A stretch of DNA of 64,000 nucleotides. Source: Nitrosomonas sp. (GTDB lineage Bacteria > Pseudomonadota > Gammaproteobacteria > Burkholderiales > Nitrosomonadaceae). Under the pieces are notes generated by a model. It was not told where the DNA came from. It was given only the letters and a program-made list of their open reading frames with translations, and made no database searches. The position numbers and the translations under genes were made by a program. Shown piece by piece: positions 48,201-55,763 of this stretch (its first letter is position 1; every line of letters starts with the position of its first letter). The stretch lies in the NCBI RefSeq assembly GCF_024282095.1, contig NZ_JAMWZS010000001.1:1-64000 (forward strand). The letters are read 5' to 3'.

Positions 48201-48963
48201 TGAGGATAACGATATTAACCAGAAAGTGATTAAACAACAGCTTAACTTACTCGGTTATGCTGCAGATATTGCAAATGATGGCAGTGAAGCATTAAAACGT
48301 TTGCAGAAGGAGAATTACGGTCTATTGCTGACAGATTTGCATATGCCGGAAATGGATGGTTTTGAGTTGACAAAGAATGTTCGTGCGCAAGAAGCCGGCG
48401 GCCAGAAACATATTCCCATCATCGCATTGACTGCTAATGCGCTGAAAGGTGAAAGGGAACACTGTCTGAATACCGGTATGGATGATTATCTGAGCAAACC
48501 GGCACAACTTGAAGATTTACGATCAATCTTGGAAAAATACTTATCCGGCAATAAAGCTGCTGCAGATGCAAAGTCAGCACCCCAACCTGCCGTGACCGCT
48601 TCCGAAACTGAATCAGTTACGATGCCGGTGGATATCCGTGTTCTTGAACAACTGGTAGGCAATGATCCGGAAATGATCAAAGACATGCTGCAGGATTATC
48701 GCACCAGCGCGGAAAAAACAGCTGCAGAACTACGAATTGCATATCAAGCAGGACAATGGGCGACAGTTGGTTCACTCGCACACAAACTCAAATCTTCATC
48801 ACGCTCAGTGGGTGCGCTGGCATTGGGTGAATTGTGTGCAAGCATGGAGCAGGCAGGCAAAAGTAACGACGCAAAGGTATTGACAGAATTGTTACCCAGT
48901 TTTGATGCAGAGATGGCTACAGTTGAAACATATTTGGCTGCATTGTATGAAAAAAATGCATGA
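45211..48963 (+). CDS. Hybrid histidine kinase with Cache, HAMP, PAS, REC and Hpt domains
   Basis: 1250-residue membrane sensor of BarA-like complexity. Order: first membrane helix (10-30), periplasmic Cache-type region (about 35-310), second helix (315-338), HAMP (340-392), coiled coil, PAS (430-560, with TGVMRDI), HisKA with His587 (AAMSHEIRTPMNG), ATPase domain with INIVNNAIKFSS (699-710), DNGIGM and GGTGLGLAI, a degenerate receiver (about 825-950), a receiver with phospho-accepting Asp1042 (LLLTDLHMPEMDG), and an Hpt with His1191 (LAHKLKSSSRS). All relay residues but the first receiver's are intact. GAGGAG precedes the ATG. The convergent REC-EAL gene is a possible, untested partner. Confidence 0.96.
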   Translation: MKFTSLTQRFAVWFTLVSLLPILVIGNSLLHTFEKEIKNSAIRNVSAIADKKIEQIDSYLKERFLDSSLVRDSSTTHEALIGFSRIFEQSGVESDDYRQLDASYRENFKRFVQEAKYYDIFLISTKGDIVYTQAHESDFATNLLTGPYRDTGLGKVTRYALDNLKSSISDFERYEPSKGAIAAFVATPVVINGEIKGVLALQIYSERVFAVIANNVGLSSSGETVVARLEDGDSALVMAPLKYDPDAALKRKIPLGTPTAEAMQNALNGNSGGALTLDYRGKEVVAAWRYLPLMKWGVVVHIDADEAFASVYKLHFIGLVILVLTLVAALLGAVLFNRRVVDPLKHLNQSALEISAGNLHQRAAIEGWDEMRQLADTFNNMVERLDASNQQRNKAEENLLQLNQELECRVAARTDDLQRANTALAIKEEEMRSVVEHMVDCVVTTDEIGTILSANLVMGKLFGYSHDEMIGQNIAIIVPEPDRSMHIGYMENYCRTGHGQEYVGRPYLSGTHGIGLGREVEGVRKDGERIELYLAVSEYFVGGKRHFTGVMRDIREHVRIMKDLKQARIEAEQANKAKSAFLAAMSHEIRTPMNGVIGMVDVLRQTSLSGYQMEMANLIRDSAYALLAIIEDILDFSKIEAGKLEIEKIPMRLASVVENACGMLAHLALTKKVELTLFIDPAIPENVLGDPLRLRQVLINIVNNAIKFSSRPEKNGKVSVRVLLAESHPDQVIITFQVSDNGIGMNKETQEKLFKSFSQGDASTTRRFGGTGLGLAISHHLAELMDAEIAVQSEPQQGSTFIIQMPFKPLPATSITDSKIDDLTGLNCLILGDMDGLSSDLAVYLKSAGATAEQVSNLDSVRQLIQNLVPGLWLIVIDAGQQTPSIEELRKIFATRSNALGRTVAAESTAIQSDIEPHFIIIKRGRRRQARIEDIDIVTLDGDVMYRQSLLRAMAIAAGRVGLSEGKTSSSDALSKSGPAPVSREDALRQGKLILVAEDNDINQKVIKQQLNLLGYAADIANDGSEALKRLQKENYGLLLTDLHMPEMDGFELTKNVRAQEAGGQKHIPIIALTANALKGEREHCLNTGMDDYLSKPAQLEDLRSILEKYLSGNKAAADAKSAPQPAVTASETESVTMPVDIRVLEQLVGNDPEMIKDMLQDYRTSAEKTAAELRIAYQAGQWATVGSLAHKLKSSSRSVGALALGELCASMEQAGKSNDAKVLTELLPSFDAEMATVETYLAALYEKNA

Positions 48964-48972
48964 GATTTTACC

Positions 48973-49105
48973 AGGCTGTTGAAAAATTATTTGCGTGCCG
49001 CTACGGTGTTAAAAACAGGCTCAACATGCTGATTGCATGCATAAACTGCACTTTATCACCTGTTTTTGCCTGGTATCGACCGCCTCGAAAACGTTTTTCA
49101 ACAAC
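48973..49105 (+). repeat. Dispersed intergenic repeat, copy B
   Basis: Best-preserved copy. The ends GTTGAAAAA and TTTTTCAAC are inverted. Inside, AAAAACAGG (49011-49019) pairs with CCTGTTTTT (49059-49067), and GCATGC sits between, so the element could form nested hairpins. Its core is TGCCGCTACGGTGTTAAAAA. It fills the convergent gap between the hybrid kinase and the EAL gene. Confidence 0.88.
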
Positions 49106-49147
49106 GTGGTAAGTATGGATCTTTTGATAATAATCGACCAATAAAGA

Positions 49148-50377
49148 CTACACGGAATCAGCTATTAATCCACTGCTTACTCTGTTTTTCCATTCTGCTA
49201 TCCAATCGAAAAAATTGGCAGCCTGTAATGGCCTTGAAACAAAATTTCCCTGTGCTAAATCACATCCCGTTTGACGTAAGAGTTCCCAATCATGCTGATC
49301 TTCCACACCTTCCGCTACAGTTTCCATACCTAATTGTTTTGCCACGGATAAACTGGCGTCATATATGGCGCGTAGCGTGTCATCCGCCCACGCGCGGTGG
49401 ACAAAACTTTGGTCAATTTTGAGTTCATCAAAAGGAATATCCCGCAATTGGGCTAATGATGAGTGCCCGGTACCGAAGTCATCAATCGACAAATGAAATC
49501 TTTTGAGACGCAACCGCGTCAGAATTTCGAGTGGAACCCGTGCATCGGCGCCCATCACCTGACTTTCGGTCACTTCCAACACGATGCCTTGTGGTGACAG
49601 ACCTGCCTGAGTGACCAGCTTGACTACGAGATCCTGGAAATCCAGTGATGCCAGATTATCCATGGAAACATTAATCGCCACGCGCAGGTTCAATCCATTT
49701 TCACGCCATATTTTGGCTTGCGTCAAGGCGTTGGTCAGGACACAGGTGGTCAGTTCATTAATCAGATGATTTTTTTCTGCAATACCGATAAAGTGATCGG
49801 GAAATACCAGACCATCGGTTGGGTGATGCCAGCGCACCAGTGTTTCGACACCAATCACTTCACCGGTCTCCACAGATACTTTCGGCTGATAATAATTCAC
49901 TAATTCATGATTGGAAATGGCAGACTGTAATTCTTCCGCACTATAAATTTTTTTATTGGATTGCGGTTTATTTTCTGAAGAATGAGGTTCCCAATGACTC
50001 ATTACTTCAGATAATTTGTCGGGATTAACGGGTTTATGCAGATAGCCAAGCATCGGTATTTTATGCGCATGAACCAATTTCTCGGCAGTTTTCAGCATAC
50101 GCTCATCTTCACCGCTGACCAGAATGAGATCGCCATGATATTGCCGGTCGACCAGATATCGCACAAATTCGATGCCGTCCATATCCGGCATGTTGAGATC
50201 GAGTAGAATCAAATCGGGACGAGTATCAGCATCATCAATTCTTTTGAGCGCATCGCGACCATTGTCACAAGAACTGACAGCGGTATAGCCCTGTTTGGCA
50301 AGCATGCGAGTCAAGAGCTTGAGCATAAAAGTGTCGTCGTCAAGGATCAGGATCTTAATGGTGGATGTGCTGTTCAT
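49148..50377 (-). CDS. Response regulator with EAL domain
   Basis: 409 residues from the ATG at 50377: receiver domain (1-125; LILDDDTFML, phospho-accepting Asp in PDLILLDLNMPDMDG) and an EAL phosphodiesterase domain (about 155-405). The signature reads ETL in place of EAL (GVETLVRWHHP), but the metal and catalytic residues seem kept: NVS, EVTES, SIDDFGTG, KIDQSF, EGVED and QGNFVSRPL. It probably hydrolyses cyclic di-GMP when phosphorylated. The convergent hybrid kinase is a candidate partner. An upstream TTG-like extension to 50437 is rejected since homologues start near the receiver. Confidence 0.9.
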   Translation of the reverse strand: MNSTSTIKILILDDDTFMLKLLTRMLAKQGYTAVSSCDNGRDALKRIDDADTRPDLILLDLNMPDMDGIEFVRYLVDRQYHGDLILVSGEDERMLKTAEKLVHAHKIPMLGYLHKPVNPDKLSEVMSHWEPHSSENKPQSNKKIYSAEELQSAISNHELVNYYQPKVSVETGEVIGVETLVRWHHPTDGLVFPDHFIGIAEKNHLINELTTCVLTNALTQAKIWRENGLNLRVAINVSMDNLASLDFQDLVVKLVTQAGLSPQGIVLEVTESQVMGADARVPLEILTRLRLKRFHLSIDDFGTGHSSLAQLRDIPFDELKIDQSFVHRAWADDTLRAIYDASLSVAKQLGMETVAEGVEDQHDWELLRQTGCDLAQGNFVSRPLQAANFFDWIAEWKNRVSSGLIADSV

Positions 50378-50525
50378 GACTGTTTTCGAGTAAATAATAG
50401 AGAAAGAATATACGATACGACACTTTTCACAGATCATACACTGTGTTTCTATAAAGATGATAGTGATTCAATAGTGTGGGCGATTTAATGAAGTGCAAGA
50501 CCGCAAGCCGTTGTTTCTGTCAATT

Positions 50526-51158
50526 TCAACATTTTGGTGTTTTTTCTGGCAGCTTGTTTATGGCTGCTTCGTTTTTCTGTCGATACTTCAATGCTTGCCA
50601 TGCTGTTCTGACATCCACCAGTTCGTGCGGGATCAACAGTGTAATCGTGATTTCTTCAATGGCTGCATACAGGCAAAATAAAGCAGCGAATCGGAACGGC
50701 CAGTCGGATAGGCCGGTAAAAAGCAGGATATAACCTACCACAGTGACCGCGACGGCGAGCTTTACACTCCACGTGTGATAGCTGCTGACAGTATGAAATT
50801 TGATGAGACCGATACAAACCGGCAGTGTGAAGCTTAAGACAATGATAATGAAATAAAGCTTTTCCCGTAGTATGATGTCCGGCCATAATATCCAGGCACA
50901 GATTGCCATCGTTGAATAGATGATGAAATCACCCCAGCTGTCAAGGTGCGAACCCAGCTGGGTGATTTGATGCAATATTCTGGCGAGAAAACCATCCAAT
51001 ACGTCGGTAAACACTGCAAATACTAATACGCCCATGAACCAATACGGCTGCTGAGTGAATGCAAAATAAAACAATACCGGTGCCATGAATATCCGTATCA
51101 GGCTTACCAGGTTGGGCAAATTAATTATTTGATCTTTAGTATGGTTTATCATGATCAT
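50526..51158 (-). CDS. CDP-alcohol phosphatidyltransferase
   Basis: 210-residue inner-membrane enzyme that transfers a phosphatidyl group from CDP-diacylglycerol to an alcohol. The full signature D-x2-DG-x2-AR-x8-G-x3-D-x3-D is seen in TDVLDGFLARILHQITQLGS with HLDSWGD after it (about residues 51-77). About six hydrophobic segments follow. The substrate (glycerol phosphate, serine, or another alcohol) cannot be told; it is divergent from PgsA at the C-terminus. The start may be 51158 or an ATG six bases on. It is divergent from the EEP-family gene. Confidence 0.9.
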   Translation of the reverse strand: MIMINHTKDQIINLPNLVSLIRIFMAPVLFYFAFTQQPYWFMGVLVFAVFTDVLDGFLARILHQITQLGSHLDSWGDFIIYSTMAICAWILWPDIILREKLYFIIIVLSFTLPVCIGLIKFHTVSSYHTWSVKLAVAVTVVGYILLFTGLSDWPFRFAALFCLYAAIEEITITLLIPHELVDVRTAWQALKYRQKNEAAINKLPEKTPKC

Positions 51159-51261
51159 GCCTAACTAAAATTCAATGGTTGCTGCGCAGTCGAGAAGAAA
51201 TAGGGTATAAGGAATTCATGGGTAGTATGACTTGCAAAAAACGCAAAAATTCTGAAACGCT

Positions 51262-52017
51262 ATGTCCGGCACATCGATAAAAGTTCTGACTTACAATATT
51301 CACAAGGGATTCAGCGCGACTAACCTGCGTTTTATTCTGCACGAGATAAAAAACTCACTACGCCATATTGATGCGGACGTTGTTTTTCTACAAGAGGTAC
51401 ATGGTGAACGCAACATATCCAAAAACCGCTTTGATGATTGGCCTAATAACCGGCAATTTGAATTTCTGGCCGACCAGGTTTGGCACCATCATGCATATGG
51501 AAAGAACGTGATTTATAAATCAGGACACCATGGTAATGCAATTTTGAGCAAGTATCCCTTTATTGAATGGGAGAATATCAATGTTTCCATGTTGCGATCG
51601 GCCAGTCGCAGCTTACTACATGGCACAATTCAGATTCCTGGGACCAACCAGAAAATCCATATTATTTGCGTTCATCTGGGTTTGTTTGAACTTGAAAGAG
51701 AACGTCAACTTTCAATGCTGGCCAAGCGCATCAACTCCCATGTTCCATCGGATGAGCCGTTGATTATTGCCGGGGATTTTAATGACTGGCGTGGTCGTGC
51801 TGAATATTATTTGCACCAAGACTTGGGAGTTCAGGAAGTTTTTAAACACGCCCACGGTGCTTATGCTCGTACTTTTCCTGCCTGGTTGCCTATATTATCG
51901 ATGGATCGTATTTATTTTCGCGGTCTTGATATTGTCAACTGCATTCATTTGTATGGTCAGCCGTGGCGCCGTTTGTCTGATCACACGCCATTGCTCGCCG
52001 AATTTAAATTGGTTTAG
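51262..52017 (+). CDS. Endonuclease/exonuclease/phosphatase (EEP) family protein
   Basis: 251-residue metal-dependent hydrolase. Motifs run VLTYNIHKGF (Asn), FLQEVHGER (Glu), HGNAILSKYP, ICVHLGLFE, IIAGDFNDWRG (Asp-Asn) and LSDHTPLLAEF (Asp-His), in order, so the active site looks complete. It resembles YbhP, whose gene often stands beside cardiolipin synthase genes; here the divergent neighbour is a CDP-alcohol phosphatidyltransferase, which points to a lipid or phosphodiester substrate (inference). No signal peptide. Confidence 0.9.
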   Translation: MSGTSIKVLTYNIHKGFSATNLRFILHEIKNSLRHIDADVVFLQEVHGERNISKNRFDDWPNNRQFEFLADQVWHHHAYGKNVIYKSGHHGNAILSKYPFIEWENINVSMLRSASRSLLHGTIQIPGTNQKIHIICVHLGLFELERERQLSMLAKRINSHVPSDEPLIIAGDFNDWRGRAEYYLHQDLGVQEVFKHAHGAYARTFPAWLPILSMDRIYFRGLDIVNCIHLYGQPWRRLSDHTPLLAEFKLV

Positions 52018-52126
52018 CGTATCTTCTTTATAGCCAAGTGAAAACAAAGATGATAAGAGGAATCAAGAGTGGATCCCAAGTTGCCATTTTAGGGCAGGAC
52101 AATTTTACTAAGAGAGATTTATTAGA

Positions 52127-52153
52127 TTGACCCTCGGTAAAGCCAAGGGTCAA
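52127..52153. terminator. Hairpin between convergent EEP and SmbP genes
   Basis: TTGACCCT and AGGGTCAA form a perfect eight-base stem with an eleven-base loop, 21 bases after the SmbP stop. It may serve both converging transcripts; T-rich tracts are weak on either side. Confidence 0.55.
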
Positions 52154-52174
52154 GGATATTGCTGATTTGAGCGA

Positions 52175-52519
52175 TTAATGTTTAGATTCGCGCATATGTT
52201 TCATGGCTTCTTCGGAATGCTTAGCTGATTCAGCACCATGACCCATTTCAGCATGTTTAATCGCTTCTTCTAAGTGCTTAACAGCTTCATCCATATGTTT
52301 ATGGGCATCGGCATGTCCTTTACCTGCTTCTTTAGCATGCGTCAAGCTGTCTTTTGCATGCTGAAGCGCTTCTTTTGCATGCCCCATTTCGCCATGCGCT
52401 TGGGATTTCCCAGCGTGTTCCATCGCTTCTGAAGTATGCCCGGCATCAGTTGCCCAAACTTGGGTGCTCATAAACAATACTAATGTTCCTGCTGCAATCG
52501 TTGCTGATATAGCTCGCAT
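52175..52519 (-). CDS. SmbP-like small periplasmic metal-binding protein
   Basis: 114-residue secreted protein: signal peptide (MRAISATIAAGTLVLFMSTQ, cleaved after VWA), then about 90 residues with a near-heptad pattern of His, Lys, Glu and Ala (EALQHAKDSLTHAKEAG, EAVKHLEEAIKHAEMG, KHSEEAMKHM). About 19 His lie in the mature part. This matches SmbP of Nitrosomonas europaea, a helical copper-binding protein thought to buffer metal. The start at 52519 is preferred because AAGGAG lies eight bases upstream; the frame extends to 52540 through the ribosome site. It lies convergent to the EEP gene. Confidence 0.9.
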   Translation of the reverse strand: MRAISATIAAGTLVLFMSTQVWATDAGHTSEAMEHAGKSQAHGEMGHAKEALQHAKDSLTHAKEAGKGHADAHKHMDEAVKHLEEAIKHAEMGHGAESAKHSEEAMKHMRESKH

Positions 52520-52741
52520 GACAATGACTCCTTTTTTCATATTGATATATTAAAAATGTGAACACTTGCTGCAAACTGTACCGATCAATCCAACACGAGA
52601 AGGCATATCACTTTCCCAACAGCTCTTTCTCCATTGACCAGCACATGATTTACTTATATCACAGATCGTGGAAAAAATAATAGTAGACGACACCATTAAT
52701 TTCGTATGAACAGCAGCAAGCTACAATGATATGTGGCGGAG

Positions 52742-53272
52742 TCAGTGCACGATTCTATCTTTAGTGTCTGATGAAAAAGAAGTTATACCTTTTTCCTGCC
52801 ATGGGTTCTCGATATCCCAAGCATGTACCTGCTTGAGAATTTCCCCGATTAATTTATGCAGCTGTGCAGCACTGAGTACCAAGATAATTTCGGTGGTTTT
52901 GCTTGAATCCAGGAATTCAAGTTTGATTTTCTGATCACTATCGGTCGATTCGCCTTTGGTTAAATTGATGGTGTGAATTAGAAAAGATTCGATCTGATGA
53001 TTGGATTGTATTTTTCCATACGTAACGGCTACGTTCTGTTGCGATATCTGATGATGCAGGTGATTGATTTCCCACTGCTGTTCGGATGTCTTGGGCATAG
53101 CAGCAGTATACTGTTGAGAGAGCCAGTTAGGCAGTTGAATTAGTAAGCCTTTAAAAAACTGGCGTGTCATGAGACCCAGTAACTGTTTCTTATCTTTGCC
53201 GTTGAATATTAAGCTAAGTCTGTCCTGTTCTTTGTCATAGAAAGTTGTAATGGAGTCTGCGATAAATGCCAT
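52742..53272 (-). CDS. Hypothetical protein
   Basis: 176 residues from the ATG at 53272 (the frame is open to a TTG at 53416, which would give 224). Not recognised. The middle reads as soluble with helical character (LGLMTRQFFKGLLIQLPNWL; EQQWEINHLHHQISQQNV), and the C-terminal part contains alternating strands (KIKLEFLDSSKTTEIILVLS) and AAQLHKLIGEILKQVHAW. Neither start has a good ribosome site. No signal peptide, no clear partner. Confidence 0.6.
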   Translation of the reverse strand: MAFIADSITTFYDKEQDRLSLIFNGKDKKQLLGLMTRQFFKGLLIQLPNWLSQQYTAAMPKTSEQQWEINHLHHQISQQNVAVTYGKIQSNHQIESFLIHTINLTKGESTDSDQKIKLEFLDSSKTTEIILVLSAAQLHKLIGEILKQVHAWDIENPWQEKGITSFSSDTKDRIVH

Positions 53273-53455
53273 AAGGGTTTTCGTTGATGTAATACGCTTT
53301 ATTTTACTATTTAATTCGGGGATATCGAAGAAGATAATGTAGTTTGTTCGGACAAAAGGGACTGCGGAGATAGCCTTGTTTAAAGGGATGTTAAGTTGCT
53401 GGAAATATCGAAGCAATAGAGTGGCAGTATTGAGAATTTATATCTGTGGGTAATT

Positions 53456-53497
53456 TCGACCGGAAATTGTTGTGTTGTTTCTAACAATTCCGGCCGA
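53456..53497. repeat. Imperfect inverted repeat
   Basis: TCGACCGGAAATTGTT and AACAATTCCGGCCGA pair with one bulge and one mismatch around an 11-base loop. It lies between the DUF2278 remnant and the downstream hypothetical gene on the minus strand; possibly a terminator lacking a T tract. Confidence 0.4.
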
Positions 53498-53551
53498 GAT
53501 GATGATTCAACAAGTAAGTATTCCACATGTTTGCCCAATCACTTGGGTTGA

Positions 53552-54124
53552 TTAAAAAACAATGGTCCAACCCGGTTGGTTTGCTTGTTGTTTTGTATAA
53601 GAAACGCCATGTACTTTTAATCCATTCTGGTTTAAAAGTGTGATGATCCCGCCTTTATTGGATAAAGTCATAGGAGGTTGAATATCAACACGCAGTGTCG
53701 CACTTGGATCCAACTGACCGCTTAACGGCATTTTTATTTTCTGTTTATCTGCTAAATGCCAACCATTGAGGGAAATAACGCGATCGCTGGCATTCAGTAA
53801 ATGTACCCATTCTTTTTCAGGGGATTGCTTGGAATTGACCATTGCTGCGACAATGCGTATCAATCCATCTTCAATGTCATCAACAATTGTATGGCCTGTT
53901 GTATCATCAGTATGCCAACTTTGTGACTGGAATTTAAGAAAAACAGCTGTCCATTGTTGTTGCAGCGGAAAGTGGAACAGCAGGCCGCCATCCTGCCATA
54001 CGCCATCGTCTGCGATAAAACTTCCGACATTGCCCTGGTTCATGTGAATATCATGAATACCGTTACCTGGCACAAAACCGAAATATTTGTCCGCTTTGTT
54101 GCTTTCCGGACCCCAGCGTTCACC
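53552..54124 (-). pseudogene. 5'-truncated DUF2278 (YukJ-like) gene
   Basis: The open frame after an in-frame TGA (54125-54127) begins GERWGPESNKADKYFGFVPG and continues NGIHDIHMNQGN, then GVWQDGGLLFHFP and SQSWHTDDTTGH: these are the conserved DUF2278/YukJ stretches. The family N-terminal part of more than 100 residues should precede GERWGPE but is absent; the 3' end of the neighbouring TIM-barrel-like gene lies only 23 bases upstream. A GTG at 54073 could start a 173-residue product, but without a ribosome site. The C-terminal region (EWVHLLNASDRVISLNGWHL, RVDIQPPMTLSNKGG) looks like a lamin-tail-like strand domain. Best read as a truncated, probably non-functional gene. Confidence 0.75.
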
Positions 54125-54149
54125 TCAGACATATTTTTCAACGAGCTTG

Positions 54150-55316
54150 TCAATCGATGCAAGCGGGATAGGCTTTGGGACAAGTCGCATCCAAGCCGCC
54201 AGCGGGATCGCCGGTTTGAAGCCCATTGAGCATTTCCAACACCTTGGGAAAATATCCTGGAGCGCGTGTCCAGAAAATATAATTAGCTTTCAATCTATCA
54301 CGGGCGAAAGAAAATAACTCTGCAACAGTGGGCGCTTTACCGGTTTTGTCGTGCCGCGTATTCGCATAGTTTGTCTGCATAACTGAAGGCGTCAGAGGTA
54401 CTATGCCGGAGAGTTCAGGATAATGATGATAAACACCTTTTGGCGCATTGGATTGATTGTGGTGTAATCCCGGTTCGTCGATAAAAACATCCGGACCACC
54501 CAACCCGGTTCCCATTTCTTTTAGCTTACCAACGAATGATTTGAGCATCGGGCGCGGATAGTTGGTGAATTGATACGTCATGGTATTAGGAAAGGATTTG
54601 CGCAATTGTTGATTAATGTTGAGCAAGCCACTGTAATAATTATCTAATTGGTTATTGGATATTTCCACCATCGGTTGTCCAAAGGCTGTTTCTGTCAAAC
54701 CGATTCCCTCGAAATACGGGTGAGCATTGAAGCGTTTTCCCAATGCATTCATGAGGGCAGCTATGCGATCCTGTACGAGAGGGTTCCACAACTTCAGGTT
54801 GTATCCTCGAATAGTTTTTTTGCCAAACGTACTAAAAGGAAACACACCGTCGTCATACTTTTTCTCTTTCAGATAGTCGGGTACGAAAGCTGATTGCGGA
54901 TCGAATGATTTGGTTTGCAGCAGAATAATCAGTCGTTTTTTTTGAGCGGCAAGTTCGGCAAGATGCTGTTCAATGGATGTAAAGTCATACACATTCTCTT
55001 CCGGTTCCAGCTCTGCCCATTCATAGCGAATTTGTATACCACGTAACGCCGGTGTTTTTTTGAGTTCTCGATATACCTGCGCCATATATTTGGGATCATC
55101 CTTACCCTTACCCATCAACGTGTAGTAATGACCTGGATGCCATTTCACCGCAGTAGCGGTTGAGGTGGTTGTCTTGTCGGCGGCATATGCTACACCGCAG
55201 GCAATCCAAGCGATGCCTATCACGAACAGCAATGCGATGGATATCGCATGCTTGTGTTTCACTGTATTCAGGTGATGATCATTACACACAGGTGCTGGGG
55301 AGGTATTGATTTTCAT
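54150..55316 (-). CDS. Secreted TIM-barrel-like (glycosidase-like) protein
   Basis: 388-residue exported protein. The N-terminus is polar for 25 residues, then a hydrophobic signal (ISIALLFVIGIAWIACGVAY, cleaved after AYA near 46). The body looks like a glycoside-hydrolase A-type barrel: GIQIRYEWAELEPEENVYDF, LIILLQTKSFD, FEGIGLTETAFGQPMVE (candidate acid/base Glu) and GPDVFIDEPGLHH (candidate nucleophile). It ends with a Cys pair (CPKAYPAC), possibly a disulfide. The substrate is unknown and the glycosidase call rests on pattern only. Confidence 0.65.
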   Translation of the reverse strand: MKINTSPAPVCNDHHLNTVKHKHAISIALLFVIGIAWIACGVAYAADKTTTSTATAVKWHPGHYYTLMGKGKDDPKYMAQVYRELKKTPALRGIQIRYEWAELEPEENVYDFTSIEQHLAELAAQKKRLIILLQTKSFDPQSAFVPDYLKEKKYDDGVFPFSTFGKKTIRGYNLKLWNPLVQDRIAALMNALGKRFNAHPYFEGIGLTETAFGQPMVEISNNQLDNYYSGLLNINQQLRKSFPNTMTYQFTNYPRPMLKSFVGKLKEMGTGLGGPDVFIDEPGLHHNQSNAPKGVYHHYPELSGIVPLTPSVMQTNYANTRHDKTGKAPTVAELFSFARDRLKANYIFWTRAPGYFPKVLEMLNGLQTGDPAGGLDATCPKAYPACID

Positions 55317-55763
55317 ATGCAGGATCCTTGTTAAAAATAAGTTTTACGCTTTTTCTTCTGTGTGATGAGCAATCGATGCCTTGAATGGTAGAGAAGTGCA
55401 TTTTTTACCTCCCAAGTTACTCACTGTAGAAAATAATTTAACCAGAACAATCACAACAATCAATCGTGGAACTGGGACAACGGTGACAATCGCTGGAATA
55501 AGTATAAAGAAGCATTATGAATAAAAGCAAAATCCATTTTCAGGATAACATCAGTTCGTTTCAATGCAAGAAACTTCGGTTATGTAAAAATACCGAAATG
55601 TCTATTTATACCTTTATCATCAGATGAATAGGGCTGGGTGTATGAAATAATATATTGAATTATATGTAAATATTCTATGCTGACAGCAATGATATCGCTG
55701 CAATTTTTTTCTTGATTTTGTGTCTTATATTTACATGAATAATACAAAGGGGGAGGAAACATT
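55317..55763. other. Long AT-rich intergenic region, divergent promoters
   Basis: About 450 bases with no convincing gene; a 60-codon minus-strand frame (55580-55762) has no ribosome site. It holds the promoters of the exported protein (minus) and the MEMO1-like operon (plus). A weak hairpin near 55682 (CAGCAATGATATCGCTG) is followed by a run of eight T, perhaps a terminator or leader element. The operon ribosome site is a strong GGGGGAGG. Confidence 0.5.

Noticed and set aside
52127..52153. Considered as an insertion-sequence end
   Set aside because: A single short hairpin between convergent genes is better explained as a terminator; no partner end was seen.
55580..55762. 60-codon minus-strand frame in the long AT-rich gap
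   Set aside because: No ribosome site; AT-rich chance frame overlapping the operon's own ribosome site.
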